The translations under genes and the position numbers were made by a program. The notes below the pieces were generated by a model that saw nothing but the letters and a program-made list of their open reading frames with translations, made no database searches and had not been told where the DNA came from. From NCBI RefSeq assembly GCF_007747655.1, contig NZ_CP036274.1, positions 3,844,001 through 3,908,000 on the forward strand: DNA of 64,000 bases, given 5' to 3'. Position 1 is the first letter of the stretch. Each line of letters opens with the position of its first letter. This DNA comes from Anatilimnocola aggregata (lineage in GTDB: Bacteria; Planctomycetota; Planctomycetia; Pirellulales; Pirellulaceae). Shown here piece by piece: positions 34,089-44,324 of this stretch.

Positions 34089-36569
34089 TTAGTGTTGAAA
34101 CAGGAACTCGTTGGTGTTGAGGAGCGCCCAGCAGACATCTTCCAGCCCGACGACCTGGTCCCCCTTGCTGGCGATGTGGGTGAGGCTGGCTTCCAGTTCT
34201 TTGGGCGTGGGACGACGGCTGACGGCGGCGAGGTACAAATCTTCGATGATGTCTTCGTTCTTCTTGCCCGCGGTGATGGCTTTGCGAAAGCGATTGTTCG
34301 CATCGCGCAGCTTGCCATAAATCAGCGGGCCGTTGAAGAACTGAATCGCCATGCCGAGGTTCGAATCGCTGGTCCGCTCGCAAGCGCACACGGTTTGACG
34401 TTCGGGCTGGCCGAAGATCTTCAGAAACTCATGCTTGGCCAGATCGGGCGAAGGCAGCTGCGTCGCCTTGGTACCAACTGGCAAGCCCGCGAAGGTTTCG
34501 GGCAGGTCGGTGACGGCACAGATGGAGTCGAGCAATTGCTCGGCCGAAAGGAGCCGCGGCTGATAATGGGAAAAGTACTTTACATCGTCCTTGTTCATAT
34601 CATTCGGGCGGAAGTCGGCCTGGTAGGTGCGGCTGTTGAGAATGGTCCGCAGGATATGCTTGCGGTCGTAGTTGTGTTCGACAAAGTCCTTGGCCAGCGC
34701 GTCGAGCAGGGCCGCAATCGACGGCGGATTCGACTCGCGGAAGTCATCGGCCGGTTCGACAATGCCACGCCCGAGCAGATGGCTCCAAAGTCGATTAACT
34801 TCGATCTTGGCGAAGTAGGGATTCTCTTTTTCGATCAGCCAATTGGCAAACGTGTCGCGGCGGTCGCTATCGGCAGGAGGATCGACGTCGCCCCGCTGCG
34901 GCAGCCACGGCTTCATCTGCTTGTTGGTGCGCGGCTGGGTGACTTCACCACCGCGGGCCATGTAGACAACCAGTTCATCGGGGCGCGCCGACTTCTTCCG
35001 CTGCACGCGATTGAAAAAGGCTGCCATGCCATAGTAGTTATCTTGCGTCCATCGTTCGAACGGATGGTTGTGGCACTTGGCGCACTGCAGGCGAGCGCCG
35101 AGAAAGACTTGCGAGATCGTTTCGACGCATTCATTCGTATCGCCGGCCGTGCGATAAAAATTGGCTGCTGGATTTTCCAGCGTGCTGCCACTGGCGACGA
35201 GCAATTCCTTGGCGAATTGATCGTAGGGCATGTTGGTGGCTAGCGCCCGTTCGACCCAGCGATGATATTTGAACATCCCGCTGTTGCCGATTTGCTGATT
35301 CGTCAGTCGCAGCAGATCGCCCCACTTGAGCGCCCAGAAGCGAGCGTATTCCGGACGATCGAGCAGCGCGTTAATCGCCTTCGCCCGCTTGTCGGGAGCA
35401 CCGTCAGCCAGGAAGGCTCGCACTTCGTCCACGGTGGGTGGCGTGCCGATCACGTCGCAATAGGCCCGACGGAGGAACTCTTCGTCACTGCAGAGGCCCG
35501 ATGGCAGGTACTGCAATTGTCGCAGTTTGACGTTGACGAGTTCGTCGATGTAATTGTTCGTCGGCGGATTGGGCCACTGATAGCCGGGGATGTCTTTCAC
35601 GAAGGTGAGAAAGACCGATTCGATGTGTTCGAGATAGCGAACCAAAATCGCAGCTTCGCCTCGGTTTTTGCCGATGACGAGGCCGGCTTCGGTCACTTCG
35701 GCGACTTCGGTATCGGACGACGAGTAGCAAGCGAGCGGCGTGACATCGCGGCTGGTGCCATCCGAAAAATGAGCTCGCACGGCCAACTGTTGGGTGTGTG
35801 CAGGAAACTTGAACTGCCGGCCGGTCGGCGGCGAGACTTCAATCTTCACGCAGCGGGCCTGATCGGCGGGATCTGCGTTACAGCCTTGTTCGATCCAGTC
35901 GCGCAGCACGGCGTAGGCGGGATCCGACTTCTTCATCTTCTGGCCGCCGCCGTGCGGAACTTTCATCAGCGGCTTAAGGAGCAGCAAGCTTTCGTCGGCA
36001 GTCACTTTATTGGTGCGGCGGCCGAGATCTTCGCGAATGAGTGTGAGGTTATCGAGCACGGGATCGAAGGCCCGCAGCGAAAGGCGAAAGCCACCCTTGC
36101 CACTGGGGGAACCGTGACAAGCGCCGGAGTTGCAGCCGTTCTTCGAAAGGGCCACGAGGGCGTCGAACTCGAACGACAAACGAGCCGGAGTGGCTGCGTG
36201 GGTGATTTCCACCGGCAGCTTCACTTGCTGGCCACCAGCGGCGATGGTGATTTCGGCATTGCCATCGGTCTTGCCACGCAGGATGGCACTCTCGGCAATC
36301 ACGAGATCGTTGTTGCTCGAGGTGATCGTGGCGGCGCGGGTCAGATCTTGCATCGAGCCGTCGGCATAGTGGCCGGTGACGACAAGCTGAGCGGTGGCAT
36401 TCTTGCCGTTCAGTTTTACGGTCGCCGGATGGACTTCCAACTTTGTAGGCTGGCCGATTTGAAGCGGCTCGAGCGGCAAATCATCAGCCCGGAGCATCGA
36501 CGTGCTGCTGAGCAGGCAGAGCAGAGCGATGGTCGGTCTCGTCAGCGAACGTGGCAGTTGCATGAGCAA
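34089..36569 (-). CDS. Secreted DUF1549/DUF1553 protein with Big2-like domain (paralogue)
   Basis: 826 residues. Signal peptide (~1-28), Big2-like domain (~35-130), CX4CH motif in GCNSGACHGSPSGKGGFRLS near 147-153, a second Ig-like segment (~245-330), DUF1549 with CXXCH in LQCAKCHNHPFERWTQDNYY near 495, and DUF1553 with CACERTSDSNLGMAIQFFNG and the usual ending DVCWALLNTNEFLFQH. It lacks the insertion present in the 1109-residue paralogue. Planctomycete genomes hold many such genes, generally with a partner; here the cytochrome-WD40 gene follows. Function is unknown; potential haem ligation is inferred from the Cys-His motifs. Confidence 0.93.
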   Translation of the reverse strand: MLMQLPRSLTRPTIALLCLLSSTSMLRADDLPLEPLQIGQPTKLEVHPATVKLNGKNATAQLVVTGHYADGSMQDLTRAATITSSNNDLVIAESAILRGKTDGNAEITIAAGGQQVKLPVEITHAATPARLSFEFDALVALSKNGCNSGACHGSPSGKGGFRLSLRAFDPVLDNLTLIREDLGRRTNKVTADESLLLLKPLMKVPHGGGQKMKKSDPAYAVLRDWIEQGCNADPADQARCVKIEVSPPTGRQFKFPAHTQQLAVRAHFSDGTSRDVTPLACYSSSDTEVAEVTEAGLVIGKNRGEAAILVRYLEHIESVFLTFVKDIPGYQWPNPPTNNYIDELVNVKLRQLQYLPSGLCSDEEFLRRAYCDVIGTPPTVDEVRAFLADGAPDKRAKAINALLDRPEYARFWALKWGDLLRLTNQQIGNSGMFKYHRWVERALATNMPYDQFAKELLVASGSTLENPAANFYRTAGDTNECVETISQVFLGARLQCAKCHNHPFERWTQDNYYGMAAFFNRVQRKKSARPDELVVYMARGGEVTQPRTNKQMKPWLPQRGDVDPPADSDRRDTFANWLIEKENPYFAKIEVNRLWSHLLGRGIVEPADDFRESNPPSIAALLDALAKDFVEHNYDRKHILRTILNSRTYQADFRPNDMNKDDVKYFSHYQPRLLSAEQLLDSICAVTDLPETFAGLPVGTKATQLPSPDLAKHEFLKIFGQPERQTVCACERTSDSNLGMAIQFFNGPLIYGKLRDANNRFRKAITAGKKNEDIIEDLYLAAVSRRPTPKELEASLTHIASKGDQVVGLEDVCWALLNTNEFLFQH

Positions 36570-36592
36570 AATCCTGGCTGGCAGTTAGCTGG

Positions 36593-38932
36593 TTAGGGCT
36601 TCTTGACTTCGAGCGTGGCAGCGGCACTTTCGCCGGTCACATTCTGGCCCGCTGCTTTGCTGGTCGCAACAACAGTGAGTTCCTTGAACATGATCGCTGC
36701 CGCATCGGCGGCGGCAGAAAGTTCCACTTCCAGTTCGTTTTGATCGGGAGCAAGCGTGCTCTTCTCTGGCGCGGCAGTCACACCTGGTGGGAGCGACTTG
36801 AACGTTAGTTCCACGCTTTGGCGATCGTCCGCTTGTCGCTTCACCGCAATCTTTACCTTTTGCTTTTGACCGGCCACCAACGGCCCGGCTGGTGTTACCG
36901 TAATCGTCAGCGGATCGACAACGTTCACCACCACATCGTTCGACAATACGGCCAGTCCAGTACCCGCTAACTCGGCATAGGTAAAGTACCGCAGCACGTG
37001 ACGCCCCGCGGCAATCTCTTTTGGCGCTTTCAAAATGATGTCATACGTTTCAGCCGGGCCGTTGCCGTTTCGTTTGACTTCCGTCGTCACTCCCGCAGGG
37101 GCTTTGGTCACCAGCACGGTCAGGGGAATATCTTTGAACGTCGCTTCGGTTCGCTGCATCGCCAGCGTGAGTTGAGCTTGGCCCACTTGCCGCAGCAAGG
37201 TGATTTCGGGCTTCGTTTGCGAGAGCGTATAGAACTCGCTCTTGGCAAGCAGGCCCGAGGCGAGAATCAGACCATCGCTGAAGGGAGCCGGGTAGATCAT
37301 CGCCGGCTTGGCGAGTCGCACTTGAGCGATTGTCGACATCACTGCGGGCGGAATGTCTTCGCTATCGGCTGCTTCGCCCACCACGCGGAGCGAGGCGATT
37401 TCTGCCAGCTGCCAATCGGCCGGGGGAATGACGTATAGCCGCGTTTCGTTCGCTTTGGCCGCAATCACATGGTTCACAGTTTGCCAACCGCTGCGTGGCG
37501 AATCGATCCGCAGGCGAATGGCGCCGTCGTAACCGCTGCGCTGAGCGACGACATCAATGGCAAAGCCGCCACCGTCGATGCTGACGGGAAAATGGATTCG
37601 ATTATTGTTCGGATCAGCGACTTTCGGCTTCAAAACGCCTGGCTTGCGAATGAGTTGAAAACTGGGGCCAGTCGTCGCTTCGATGCGATAGGTGAAGTCG
37701 CTGCCACCGCGGGCCGTGAGGTCGCTCACTTGCAGCCGATAAACACCGTCGGCAGGAGCCACGAACGACAGAGGCTCTTCCTCGTTATCAGTGACTGCTG
37801 CTTCGGCCACTTGCGCACCAGCCGCATTGATGAGGCGTAGCGAAACAATAGCCGGCGAACCGACGCTGCGTGAAACAGGCACAAATGACGCCCGCTGACC
37901 TTTGGCCAAGGTGAAGGCGAATTCATCCTGCTCGCGAGCGACGGCGAGCACTCCATGTACCGCAATGGGCAGAGTAAGCGGTTCTTTCGTTCCTTGGGGT
38001 TCAACTGCAGCGGGGAGCGAACTGGCAATCACGGTGCTCCAACTGGCACCGACACTGTTGGCGGCGGGTGAACCGAGAGGCAAGCGCCGGCTGTTCGACT
38101 CGCCGGTGAGCAAAGTCAACGGAGCCAGGCCAGCGACGTTTGGGCCAACGAATTGCAGCGACGTCGGCACGCCCGTTTGCACACCAATGGGATGTGCGGT
38201 CGTAACGATTGGAAAAGTGCCTAGTCGCAGCCGATAGCGACCGTTGGGCTTATAGCGATTGTCGCGCAGTTCGAGCAGATACTTGCCATCGGCGGGAGCC
38301 ACGAACAGCCCGCGAAAATCGGCCCCCGCGGCGGCATCGTCATCGAGCAGCAGTAGTTCTTTACCGGTCGAGTCAATCACCCGCAGCACGCCATCGAAAT
38401 CGTTACCCAACCGGGCGGCGACCAGTTCCAGCGAAACTCGTTCGTTGGCTTTGGCATTGAAGGCGAAGTAATCGCTGGCGGGACCATCGCTGGTTCCTTC
38501 GATGGCAGCGGGGAGCGAAACGTCCTGCGGCGAAGCGGGCGCGTGGTTCTTGCCGTTATCGGCGACCAGCGGTAAGTCGTCGATCATCACCGGCAACACA
38601 TCGCTGATGCCTCGAATCGAGGCGATCACAATCCCGCCGACACCCAAGCTCGCGCCGGCCGGGACCGTCATTTTGCAGACCAGGTTTTTCACTTCCTTCG
38701 CTTTGGGATCGTGCCCGACCCATTCGCAGCGGGCGGGAAAACTCGTCCAAATCTGCAGGGGGCCGTCGATCTTGGTCCCGGTGAACTTGACTTCCGTTGT
38801 CGCGCCCGGCTTAACAGACGAAGGGGACACGCCTGTGATTGCGGGCTGGGCGATGGCCGGTGCAGCACCAATCAGGATGAGCAGGCAGCAACAGACAATC
38901 GCTGACCAACATATTGGCGCGGGGTGAGTCAC
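36593..38932 (-). CDS. Secreted multi-domain beta-sandwich protein (TIG/IPT-like and PPC-like domains)
   Basis: About 779 residues from a proposed GTG start at 38932 that begins a signal peptide (CWSAIVCCCLLILIGAAPAIA). A larger open frame reaches an ATG at 39109 but its extra ~59 residues do not look coding. Domains in order: an IPT-like domain (PAITGVSPSSVKPGATTEVKF), a PPC-like domain (DYFAFNAKANERVSLELVA, LFVAPADGKYLLELRDNRY), a second PPC-like unit (DEFAFTLAKGQRASFVPVSR, FVAPADGVYRLQVSDLTARG), and Ig-like C-terminal modules. It is probably extracytoplasmic and binds something rather than catalyses; no catalytic motif was seen. It is co-directional with the DUF1549 gene (23-bp gap). Start position uncertain. 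Confidence 0.75.
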   Translation of the reverse strand: MTHPAPICWSAIVCCCLLILIGAAPAIAQPAITGVSPSSVKPGATTEVKFTGTKIDGPLQIWTSFPARCEWVGHDPKAKEVKNLVCKMTVPAGASLGVGGIVIASIRGISDVLPVMIDDLPLVADNGKNHAPASPQDVSLPAAIEGTSDGPASDYFAFNAKANERVSLELVAARLGNDFDGVLRVIDSTGKELLLLDDDAAAGADFRGLFVAPADGKYLLELRDNRYKPNGRYRLRLGTFPIVTTAHPIGVQTGVPTSLQFVGPNVAGLAPLTLLTGESNSRRLPLGSPAANSVGASWSTVIASSLPAAVEPQGTKEPLTLPIAVHGVLAVAREQDEFAFTLAKGQRASFVPVSRSVGSPAIVSLRLINAAGAQVAEAAVTDNEEEPLSFVAPADGVYRLQVSDLTARGGSDFTYRIEATTGPSFQLIRKPGVLKPKVADPNNNRIHFPVSIDGGGFAIDVVAQRSGYDGAIRLRIDSPRSGWQTVNHVIAAKANETRLYVIPPADWQLAEIASLRVVGEAADSEDIPPAVMSTIAQVRLAKPAMIYPAPFSDGLILASGLLAKSEFYTLSQTKPEITLLRQVGQAQLTLAMQRTEATFKDIPLTVLVTKAPAGVTTEVKRNGNGPAETYDIILKAPKEIAAGRHVLRYFTYAELAGTGLAVLSNDVVVNVVDPLTITVTPAGPLVAGQKQKVKIAVKRQADDRQSVELTFKSLPPGVTAAPEKSTLAPDQNELEVELSAAADAAAIMFKELTVVATSKAAGQNVTGESAAATLEVKKP

Positions 38933-39153
38933 GAGTGCGCTCTGGGTGGAAGGTAGGTATGTCGTGGAGGCGGGAGCGACAAAGCCAGTAGCCAGCTTTG
39001 CCAAGGCGAATTGAACACCCATTACCCAGCAGTCAGCGGGCAAGAGAAGAACCAAATCGCCAGCGCCCATTCTGACCAGCGCCAGCGCGCCGGTCAACCA
39101 AGAGAGCAAAATGAGAGATGGCCAAGAGATTCCGTCAACAACGCAACCAACGA

Positions 39154-40803
39154 CTAAGCCTTGACTGCTGCCGCTGACTCGGCCGTCATGCTCGCTGATC
39201 GCGCCGGCAGATCCTTAAAGCGGGCATGTAGTGAATTCCAGTCGATCACCAATTTGCCACCGGTGCTCTTGTGGCGTTTCGCCCAGGAGGTGATGAGTTC
39301 CAGGCAAGCATGGTCGATGTACGAAAGGTGGGTGAAGTCGACGTGCAACTCCGAACCGACGGGCACCTGTTCGAGAAATGAAGCCAAGAGCGGCAAGCGG
39401 ATGAACGTTGCGGCCCCTTCCAGTTCGAGCGTGGCCTGCTTTTGACCGGCAGCAATGGTCAGTTTGGGTGCCAGATGCGAAAAGCGATACAAAAGCTTGC
39501 CGGCGCTCAGAGCTAAACCGGCCAGCACACCGAGGAGCAGATCTTCGGCCACGATGATGGCCATCGTCGTGAGAAAAATGAGAGCTTCCCCTTTGTCGAC
39601 GCGCCACAGTTCTTGCAACGTTTTGAACTTCACCAGTTTAAAGCCGGTGTAAACCAGGATAGCTCCCAAGGCCGCTTTGGGAATGTAAGCCAGCAGGAAT
39701 GGCAGAAACACCACAAAGACAAGTAACCAAATGCCGTGCAAAATGGTTGACAATCGACTCGACGCACCCGCTTGAACATTGGCCGAACTGCGGACAATGA
39801 CGCCGGTCATCGGCAAGGCACCCAGCAGGCCACATAAAAAATTGCCGATGCCGTGCGCACACAGTTCCTGATCGTAATTCGTGCGCGGACCGTTCTGCAT
39901 TTGATCGACAGCTGTGGCGCATAGCAGCGTCTCGGCACTGGCGATGATGGCGATCATTCCACCGGTCAGCAGCACGCCCGGATTCAGTATCGCCTGCAAC
40001 GAGATCGCCGAGGGAAAGCTCATGTCCGCCAAGATATTGCCCGTAACCTGCAATTTGCGAACTTCCCACCCAGTCACCACGCCGAGCGCCACGGCCAGAA
40101 TCACGGCCACGAGCGCGGCCGGAATCAGCCGCAACTTTTTCGGTGCCAGGCTTTGCCACAAAACAATCGCGGCGACGCTCAGCAGGCCAATGAGCGTGGC
40201 GTGAAACTTGGGTCCCGATAGCCCCCCGGCAAACGCCTGTTGCAAGGCATCCGGAATGGTAGCCAGATATTGCAGACCGCCGTGTGCCTTATGACCGTGA
40301 AACATCGCATCGTGATCGCACATTACGTGAAACTGACTCGCCAGGATCAAAATCCCAATGCCACCCAGCATCCCCTCGATCACCGCCGGCGACACGGCTC
40401 GAAACCACTGCCCGAGCCGAAACTGCCCCGCCGCGAACTGCATGGCTCCCGCCAGCATCACACTCACCCCAAGCGCGCTGAGCGAATACGCCAGAGCGTC
40501 AGCTTCGGTTCCCTGCGGGTTCACTTCCGCGAGAAAGTAGCTTTTCTGTTTCAGGAGGGCATCGGCCACGATCACGAACAGGCCGGCCGCGGGACCACTC
40601 ACTTGGAGCGGGCAACCGCCGATCAGGCCCACCACAATGCCGCCGACAATCCCGGTGATGAGTGCCCGGCCAGGACTAACTCCCACAGCCACCGCAATGC
40701 CGATGCAGAGCGGCAACGCGACTAGAAACACGACCATGGACGCCAGCAGTTCCCGTCTTAAATCGAAGCTGGGAGGGCGTGCAGCAGGAGCGGACTCAGG
40801 CAT
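39154..40803 (-). CDS. SulP-family inorganic anion transporter with C-terminal STAS domain
   Basis: 549 residues: SulP opening (FDLRRELLASMVVFLVALPLC), GGCPLQVSGPAAGLFVIVAD, about 11-12 helices, GIGNFLCGLLGALPMTGVIV, then a STAS domain (~435-525, ATLELEGAATFIRLPLLASF and VDFTHLSYIDHACLELITSW). This protein lacks the carbonic anhydrase domain found on the other SulP (3560-5821). Likely substrates are sulfate or bicarbonate; the sequence does not decide. It is the first gene of the second minus-strand cluster, divergent from a two-component system across 375 bp, which may mean shared regulation but does not prove it. Confidence 0.92.
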   Translation of the reverse strand: MPESAPAARPPSFDLRRELLASMVVFLVALPLCIGIAVAVGVSPGRALITGIVGGIVVGLIGGCPLQVSGPAAGLFVIVADALLKQKSYFLAEVNPQGTEADALAYSLSALGVSVMLAGAMQFAAGQFRLGQWFRAVSPAVIEGMLGGIGILILASQFHVMCDHDAMFHGHKAHGGLQYLATIPDALQQAFAGGLSGPKFHATLIGLLSVAAIVLWQSLAPKKLRLIPAALVAVILAVALGVVTGWEVRKLQVTGNILADMSFPSAISLQAILNPGVLLTGGMIAIIASAETLLCATAVDQMQNGPRTNYDQELCAHGIGNFLCGLLGALPMTGVIVRSSANVQAGASSRLSTILHGIWLLVFVVFLPFLLAYIPKAALGAILVYTGFKLVKFKTLQELWRVDKGEALIFLTTMAIIVAEDLLLGVLAGLALSAGKLLYRFSHLAPKLTIAAGQKQATLELEGAATFIRLPLLASFLEQVPVGSELHVDFTHLSYIDHACLELITSWAKRHKSTGGKLVIDWNSLHARFKDLPARSASMTAESAAAVKA

Positions 40804-41178
40804 AGTGATTCAGATTCCTGCTGACCAGCACGCCGCAAGCGCGTGAGTCAGATGATCGCGAACCAAGGAAGCAACGGCCGGGCGAGGAGAGTTCCCGAAT
40901 GCAGTGTGTTTGAAGCGAAAGCCTGAGAGGAAGGCGGCAGCCAGCACTGGAACAGGCTCTATTTTAACTGCGCGTTCTCAAGGAGTAAGTAGACAACTTG
41001 ATTACGATTTTGCCAGATTTGCTCCAGCAGCGCGGGCAAATGATCCGTTACGAAACAGCAAGGTAGATGGGCAGCCCTAGCTGAATTACCGCTGCAGTGC
41101 CAATAATAGATTTAGTGCCGCGCTGCGAATCGCCGCTACCTGCGTGCGATCGACTCCAGCTGCGGCGGAGAATCAAGC
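40804..41178. other. Divergent intergenic region, SulP / response regulator
   Basis: About 375 bp. GGAG 8 nt before the ATG at 41179 is a good ribosome-binding site. No consensus promoter pair, operator palindrome or small gene was recognised. Confidence 0.5.
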
Positions 41179-41850
41179 ATGAACCTGCTGGTAATCGAAG
41201 ATGATCCCGTCTTGGGTAAGGCGCTGCAAAAAGGACTGGCCGAAGCGGGGCATGCGTGCGAGTGGGTCCGTAACGGTCGCAAAGGCTTAGAAGATGCTCG
41301 TTCCCAGCGGTTCGACGCCGTCGTTCTCGACCTGATGTTGCCCGACCTGACGGGGGTCGAGATCATGAAAACGTTGCGGGTCGAAGGAATTCGCACCCCC
41401 GTCTTAATGCTCACTGCCATGGGATCGGTAGAAGATCGGGTGACCGGATTGAAGGCTGGTGCCGATGATTATCTCGTCAAACCGTTCGCATTTCCGGAAT
41501 TGATGGCGCGGCTCGAAGCCATAGGGCGACGCGTGGCCGACCGCCCGAGTTCGACGATGAGTGCTGGTCCCTTGTCGCTCGACCTGACCAACCGCCGAGT
41601 TACTCGCGGCGGGGCCGAAATCTCGCTCACCCCCACCGAATTCAGCCTGCTTGAGTACCTCATTCGCTTTCATGGGCAGGTGGTTACTCGCAAAATGCTC
41701 TGCGAACATTTGTGGGAATCGGACTGGGAAGGTGTGACGAATGTGGTGGAAGTGCACATCAATCGCCTGCGCGGTAAGATCGACCGCGGCTTCGACGAGC
41801 CGCTGATCCAGACTGTGCGGGGAAGAGGATATGTCCTTCGAGCGACTTAA
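41179..41850 (+). CDS. OmpR/PhoB-family response regulator
   Basis: A 223-residue regulator. The receiver domain (~1-115) has the acidic pair (IEDD, residues 7-9), the phospho-acceptor D51 (VVLDLMLPD), the Thr switch (LMLTAMG) and the KPF lysine (DDYLVKPFAFPELM). A winged-helix DNA-binding domain follows (~130-222: TPTEFSLLEYLIRFHGQVV, VHINRLRGKIDRGFDEPLI, GRGYVLRAT). A Shine-Dalgarno GGAG lies 8 nt upstream. It overlaps the histidine kinase by 20 bp and therefore forms a cognate two-component system. Target genes are unknown; the divergent SulP gene or the downstream lactate dehydrogenase are candidates. Confidence 0.96.
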   Translation: MNLLVIEDDPVLGKALQKGLAEAGHACEWVRNGRKGLEDARSQRFDAVVLDLMLPDLTGVEIMKTLRVEGIRTPVLMLTAMGSVEDRVTGLKAGADDYLVKPFAFPELMARLEAIGRRVADRPSSTMSAGPLSLDLTNRRVTRGGAEISLTPTEFSLLEYLIRFHGQVVTRKMLCEHLWESDWEGVTNVVEVHINRLRGKIDRGFDEPLIQTVRGRGYVLRAT

Positions 41851-43303
41851 AACCACCATTCGCTCTTTGCGATTCCGGTTGATGTTGTGGAATGCGCTCG
41901 CCGTACTGCTCACTGGTTTTGCCATTCTGCTGATTGTGCGCCAGGGGATGGCCTACATCCTCAACTACGACCTGGACCGAGTGCTGGCAGAAGATCTCGA
42001 AGAAATCTCGCAGAATCTGCGTGCGGAACCTGAATTCGACTTCGATCGCTTGCAGCGCGAGCTCGACATCAAGGCCGGCAGTCACGCCTACCACCAGTGG
42101 TTTGTCTTATTTCTCGATAGTGCTGGCGAAGCCATTTGGACCAGCAAGAGTGCCCCGCAGTTGCCGCGACTGCCAGCCGCAACCGAGACTGTTCAACTAC
42201 TGACGGTCGGTGACTATCGCCTGGCACTTCGCAAGTTTTCCGGCAAACAGCACGCGATCGTCTGCGTTGGTTCGTCGATTGCCTTCATCCAACGCGAAAT
42301 GGCCGTCATCGATCGCCTGGTAATGATCGTCTCGGCAGTGCTGTTGGTCGCGTCGCCCGTCGGCGGCTATATTCTGGCCGGTCGCGCCACGCAGCCCCTC
42401 GCGCAAATGATGCAGACCACGGCCCGGTTACGACCGGCCGAAATGTCCGAGCGGTTGAAAATTCGTGGCACTCAGGATGAACTCGACCAGTTGGCCATCA
42501 CCGTCAACGGCTTGCTCGACCGACTGGCTGCTTATTTGAAACAAAAGCACGATTTTCTCGCCAATGCGGCTCACGAACTGCGCACGCCCCTCTCGGCGAT
42601 TCGCAGCAGTGTCGAAGTGGCCCTGAGCGGCAATCGCACCGTCGACGAATACAACGAACTGCTGGCCGAAGTGATCGACGAATGTGCCTCGCTCGAAACG
42701 TTGGTAAATCAACTTTTGCTGCTCGCAGAAACCGATGCCGAACGGCCGACCGTGCTGGATGGCGATGTGCGCCTCGATTCGCTCGTGACGCGTACCGTCG
42801 AGATGTTTCAAGGCGTGGCGGATTTCAACGGGGTTCGGCTGCGTGTCGAACCCTTGCCGGTGATCTTCGTCACGGGCAATCGCAACTACCTGCGGCAGGT
42901 GCTGAGTAACTTGATCGACAACGCCATTAAGTTCACGGCCAGTCATTACCAACAGCCGTCGGTAGCTGCGGGCGTGAACGGACAAGCGGAACGGGGCGAA
43001 ATTGTCATCTCGATGCAAAAGGATCCTGAGCGTCCCATGGTCACCCTGACCATTGAGGACAACGGACCGGGCATTGGCGAAGTCGACTTGCCACACATCT
43101 TCGACCGTTTTTACCGGGTGGATCGCTCGCGGATGCGGGGCACTCCCACGGGAGGAACAGGCCTGGGGCTCAGCATTTGTCAGTCGATCATTCAAACGCA
43201 TCACGGCACGATTACCGTCGAAAGCACGATCGATCGCGGCACCAAATTCATTATTTCTCTCCCGCTCGCTTCGAAACTCGCCGAAGTGATCGCCGCCTCG
43301 TAG
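41831..43303 (+). CDS. Sensor histidine kinase, HAMP-HisKA-HATPase
   Basis: 490 residues. An N-terminal membrane helix (~20-40) and a second (~160-185, VSAVLLVASPVGGYILAG) flank a ~120-residue periplasmic sensor. HAMP (~187-235), then HisKA with H248 in AAHELRTPLSAIRSSVEVA, and a HATPase domain with NLIDNAIKFT, DNGPGIGEVDLPHIFDRFYR and GGTGLGLSICQSII. GAGG sits 4 nt before the ATG. It phosphorylates the overlapping OmpR-type regulator in response to an unknown periplasmic signal. Confidence 0.96.
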   Translation: MSFERLKTTIRSLRFRLMLWNALAVLLTGFAILLIVRQGMAYILNYDLDRVLAEDLEEISQNLRAEPEFDFDRLQRELDIKAGSHAYHQWFVLFLDSAGEAIWTSKSAPQLPRLPAATETVQLLTVGDYRLALRKFSGKQHAIVCVGSSIAFIQREMAVIDRLVMIVSAVLLVASPVGGYILAGRATQPLAQMMQTTARLRPAEMSERLKIRGTQDELDQLAITVNGLLDRLAAYLKQKHDFLANAAHELRTPLSAIRSSVEVALSGNRTVDEYNELLAEVIDECASLETLVNQLLLLAETDAERPTVLDGDVRLDSLVTRTVEMFQGVADFNGVRLRVEPLPVIFVTGNRNYLRQVLSNLIDNAIKFTASHYQQPSVAAGVNGQAERGEIVISMQKDPERPMVTLTIEDNGPGIGEVDLPHIFDRFYRVDRSRMRGTPTGGTGLGLSICQSIIQTHHGTITVESTIDRGTKFIISLPLASKLAEVIAAS

Positions 43304-43359
43304 CGACTGTTGTTCATTCCAGCCCGCGTTAGCAGCAAGAGTCAAAAAAGGAGCCCAGG

Positions 43360-44313
43360 ATGGCCATTAAAGTGGGAGTCGTCGGCAGTGGTTTTGTGGG
43401 TGCAACCGCCGCTTATGCAATGGTGCAACAAGGGGTTGGCCGCGAAATCGTGCTGGTCGATATGCGAAAAGAACGCGCGATCGCCGAAGCTCAGGATATC
43501 TCTCACGCCATTCCGTTTTCGCAGCCTTTGCGAGTACGAGCCGGCGACTATGCCGACCTGAACGGCAGCCAGGTGGTGGTCATTGCTGCTGGCGTGGGGC
43601 AAAAGCCCGGCGAGACGCGCTTGCAACTGCTGGAGCGAAATGCCGAAGTATTTCGCGCCGTCGTTCCGGCAGTGCTCAAAGCCGCGCCCGATGCCGTGTT
43701 GTTGATTGCTACCAACCCGGTCGATGTGATGACACACATTGCCGCCCATTTCGCGGGTTTGCAAGGCGTGCCCGCTTCGCGCGTGCTCGGCAGTGGTACC
43801 ACGCTCGATACGGCTCGTTTTCGCACGCTGCTGAGCGAACATTTTGGCGTCGATTCGCACCACGTGCATGGCTACGTCATCGGCGAACATGGCGATTCGG
43901 AAGTGCTCACCTGGTCGCAGGCCACGATTGGCGGCATGCACCTGGAAGATTATGCCCGCCTGCGGCAATTGCCGTACGACGAGGCGCTGCGGGAGAGGAT
44001 TGATGTTGGGGTCCGCCGCGCGGCCTATACCATCATCGAAGGGAAGGGAGCGACCTATTACGGCATCGGGGCGGCAATTGCCCGAATTGTCGACGTCATC
44101 GTTCACGATCAGCGGGCGATTCTGACTGTCACCTCGCGCGTCGACGACTATCAAGGGCTGAGCGGAGTCACGTTTGCACTCCCACATTTGGTGGGCGGGG
44201 CCGGAGTGCTCGGTTGCATTCCGCTACCCTTGAGCGACCAAGAGGCTGCTGCCCTGCGGCATTCGGCCGAGATTATCGATTCCGCAGCGCGCTCGTTGGC
44301 AGGCAAACTTTAA
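43360..44313 (+). CDS. ldh: L-lactate dehydrogenase
   Basis: 317 residues of the lactate/malate dehydrogenase family. The Rossmann start [17 protein letters not shown] is followed by [10 protein letters not shown] and the catalytic histidine in [11 protein letters not shown]. The substrate-specificity loop [17 protein letters not shown] carries Gln where lactate dehydrogenases do (malate enzymes have Arg), so lactate/pyruvate is favoured. It reduces pyruvate with NADH in the cytoplasm. GGAG 6 nt before the ATG is a clear ribosome-binding site. It begins 56 bp after the histidine kinase and may be read through from it. It converges on the deacetylase-like gene. Confidence 0.93.
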   Translation: MAIKVGVVGSGFVGATAAYAMVQQGVGREIVLVDMRKERAIAEAQDISHAIPFSQPLRVRAGDYADLNGSQVVVIAAGVGQKPGETRLQLLERNAEVFRAVVPAVLKAAPDAVLLIATNPVDVMTHIAAHFAGLQGVPASRVLGSGTTLDTARFRTLLSEHFGVDSHHVHGYVIGEHGDSEVLTWSQATIGGMHLEDYARLRQLPYDEALRERIDVGVRRAAYTIIEGKGATYYGIGAAIARIVDVIVHDQRAILTVTSRVDDYQGLSGVTFALPHLVGGAGVLGCIPLPLSDQEAAALRHSAEIIDSAARSLAGKL

Positions 44314-44324
44314 GCGGCCCTGCT

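Noticed and set aside
35262-36596. A 444-codon open frame opposite the second DUF1549 gene
   Set aside because: Antisense shadow; no ribosome-binding site or motif.
36593-39109. ATG at 39109 as start of the PPC-like protein
   Set aside because: The first ~59 codons show no signal-peptide logic and read as spacer DNA; the signal peptide begins near 38932. Either remains possible.
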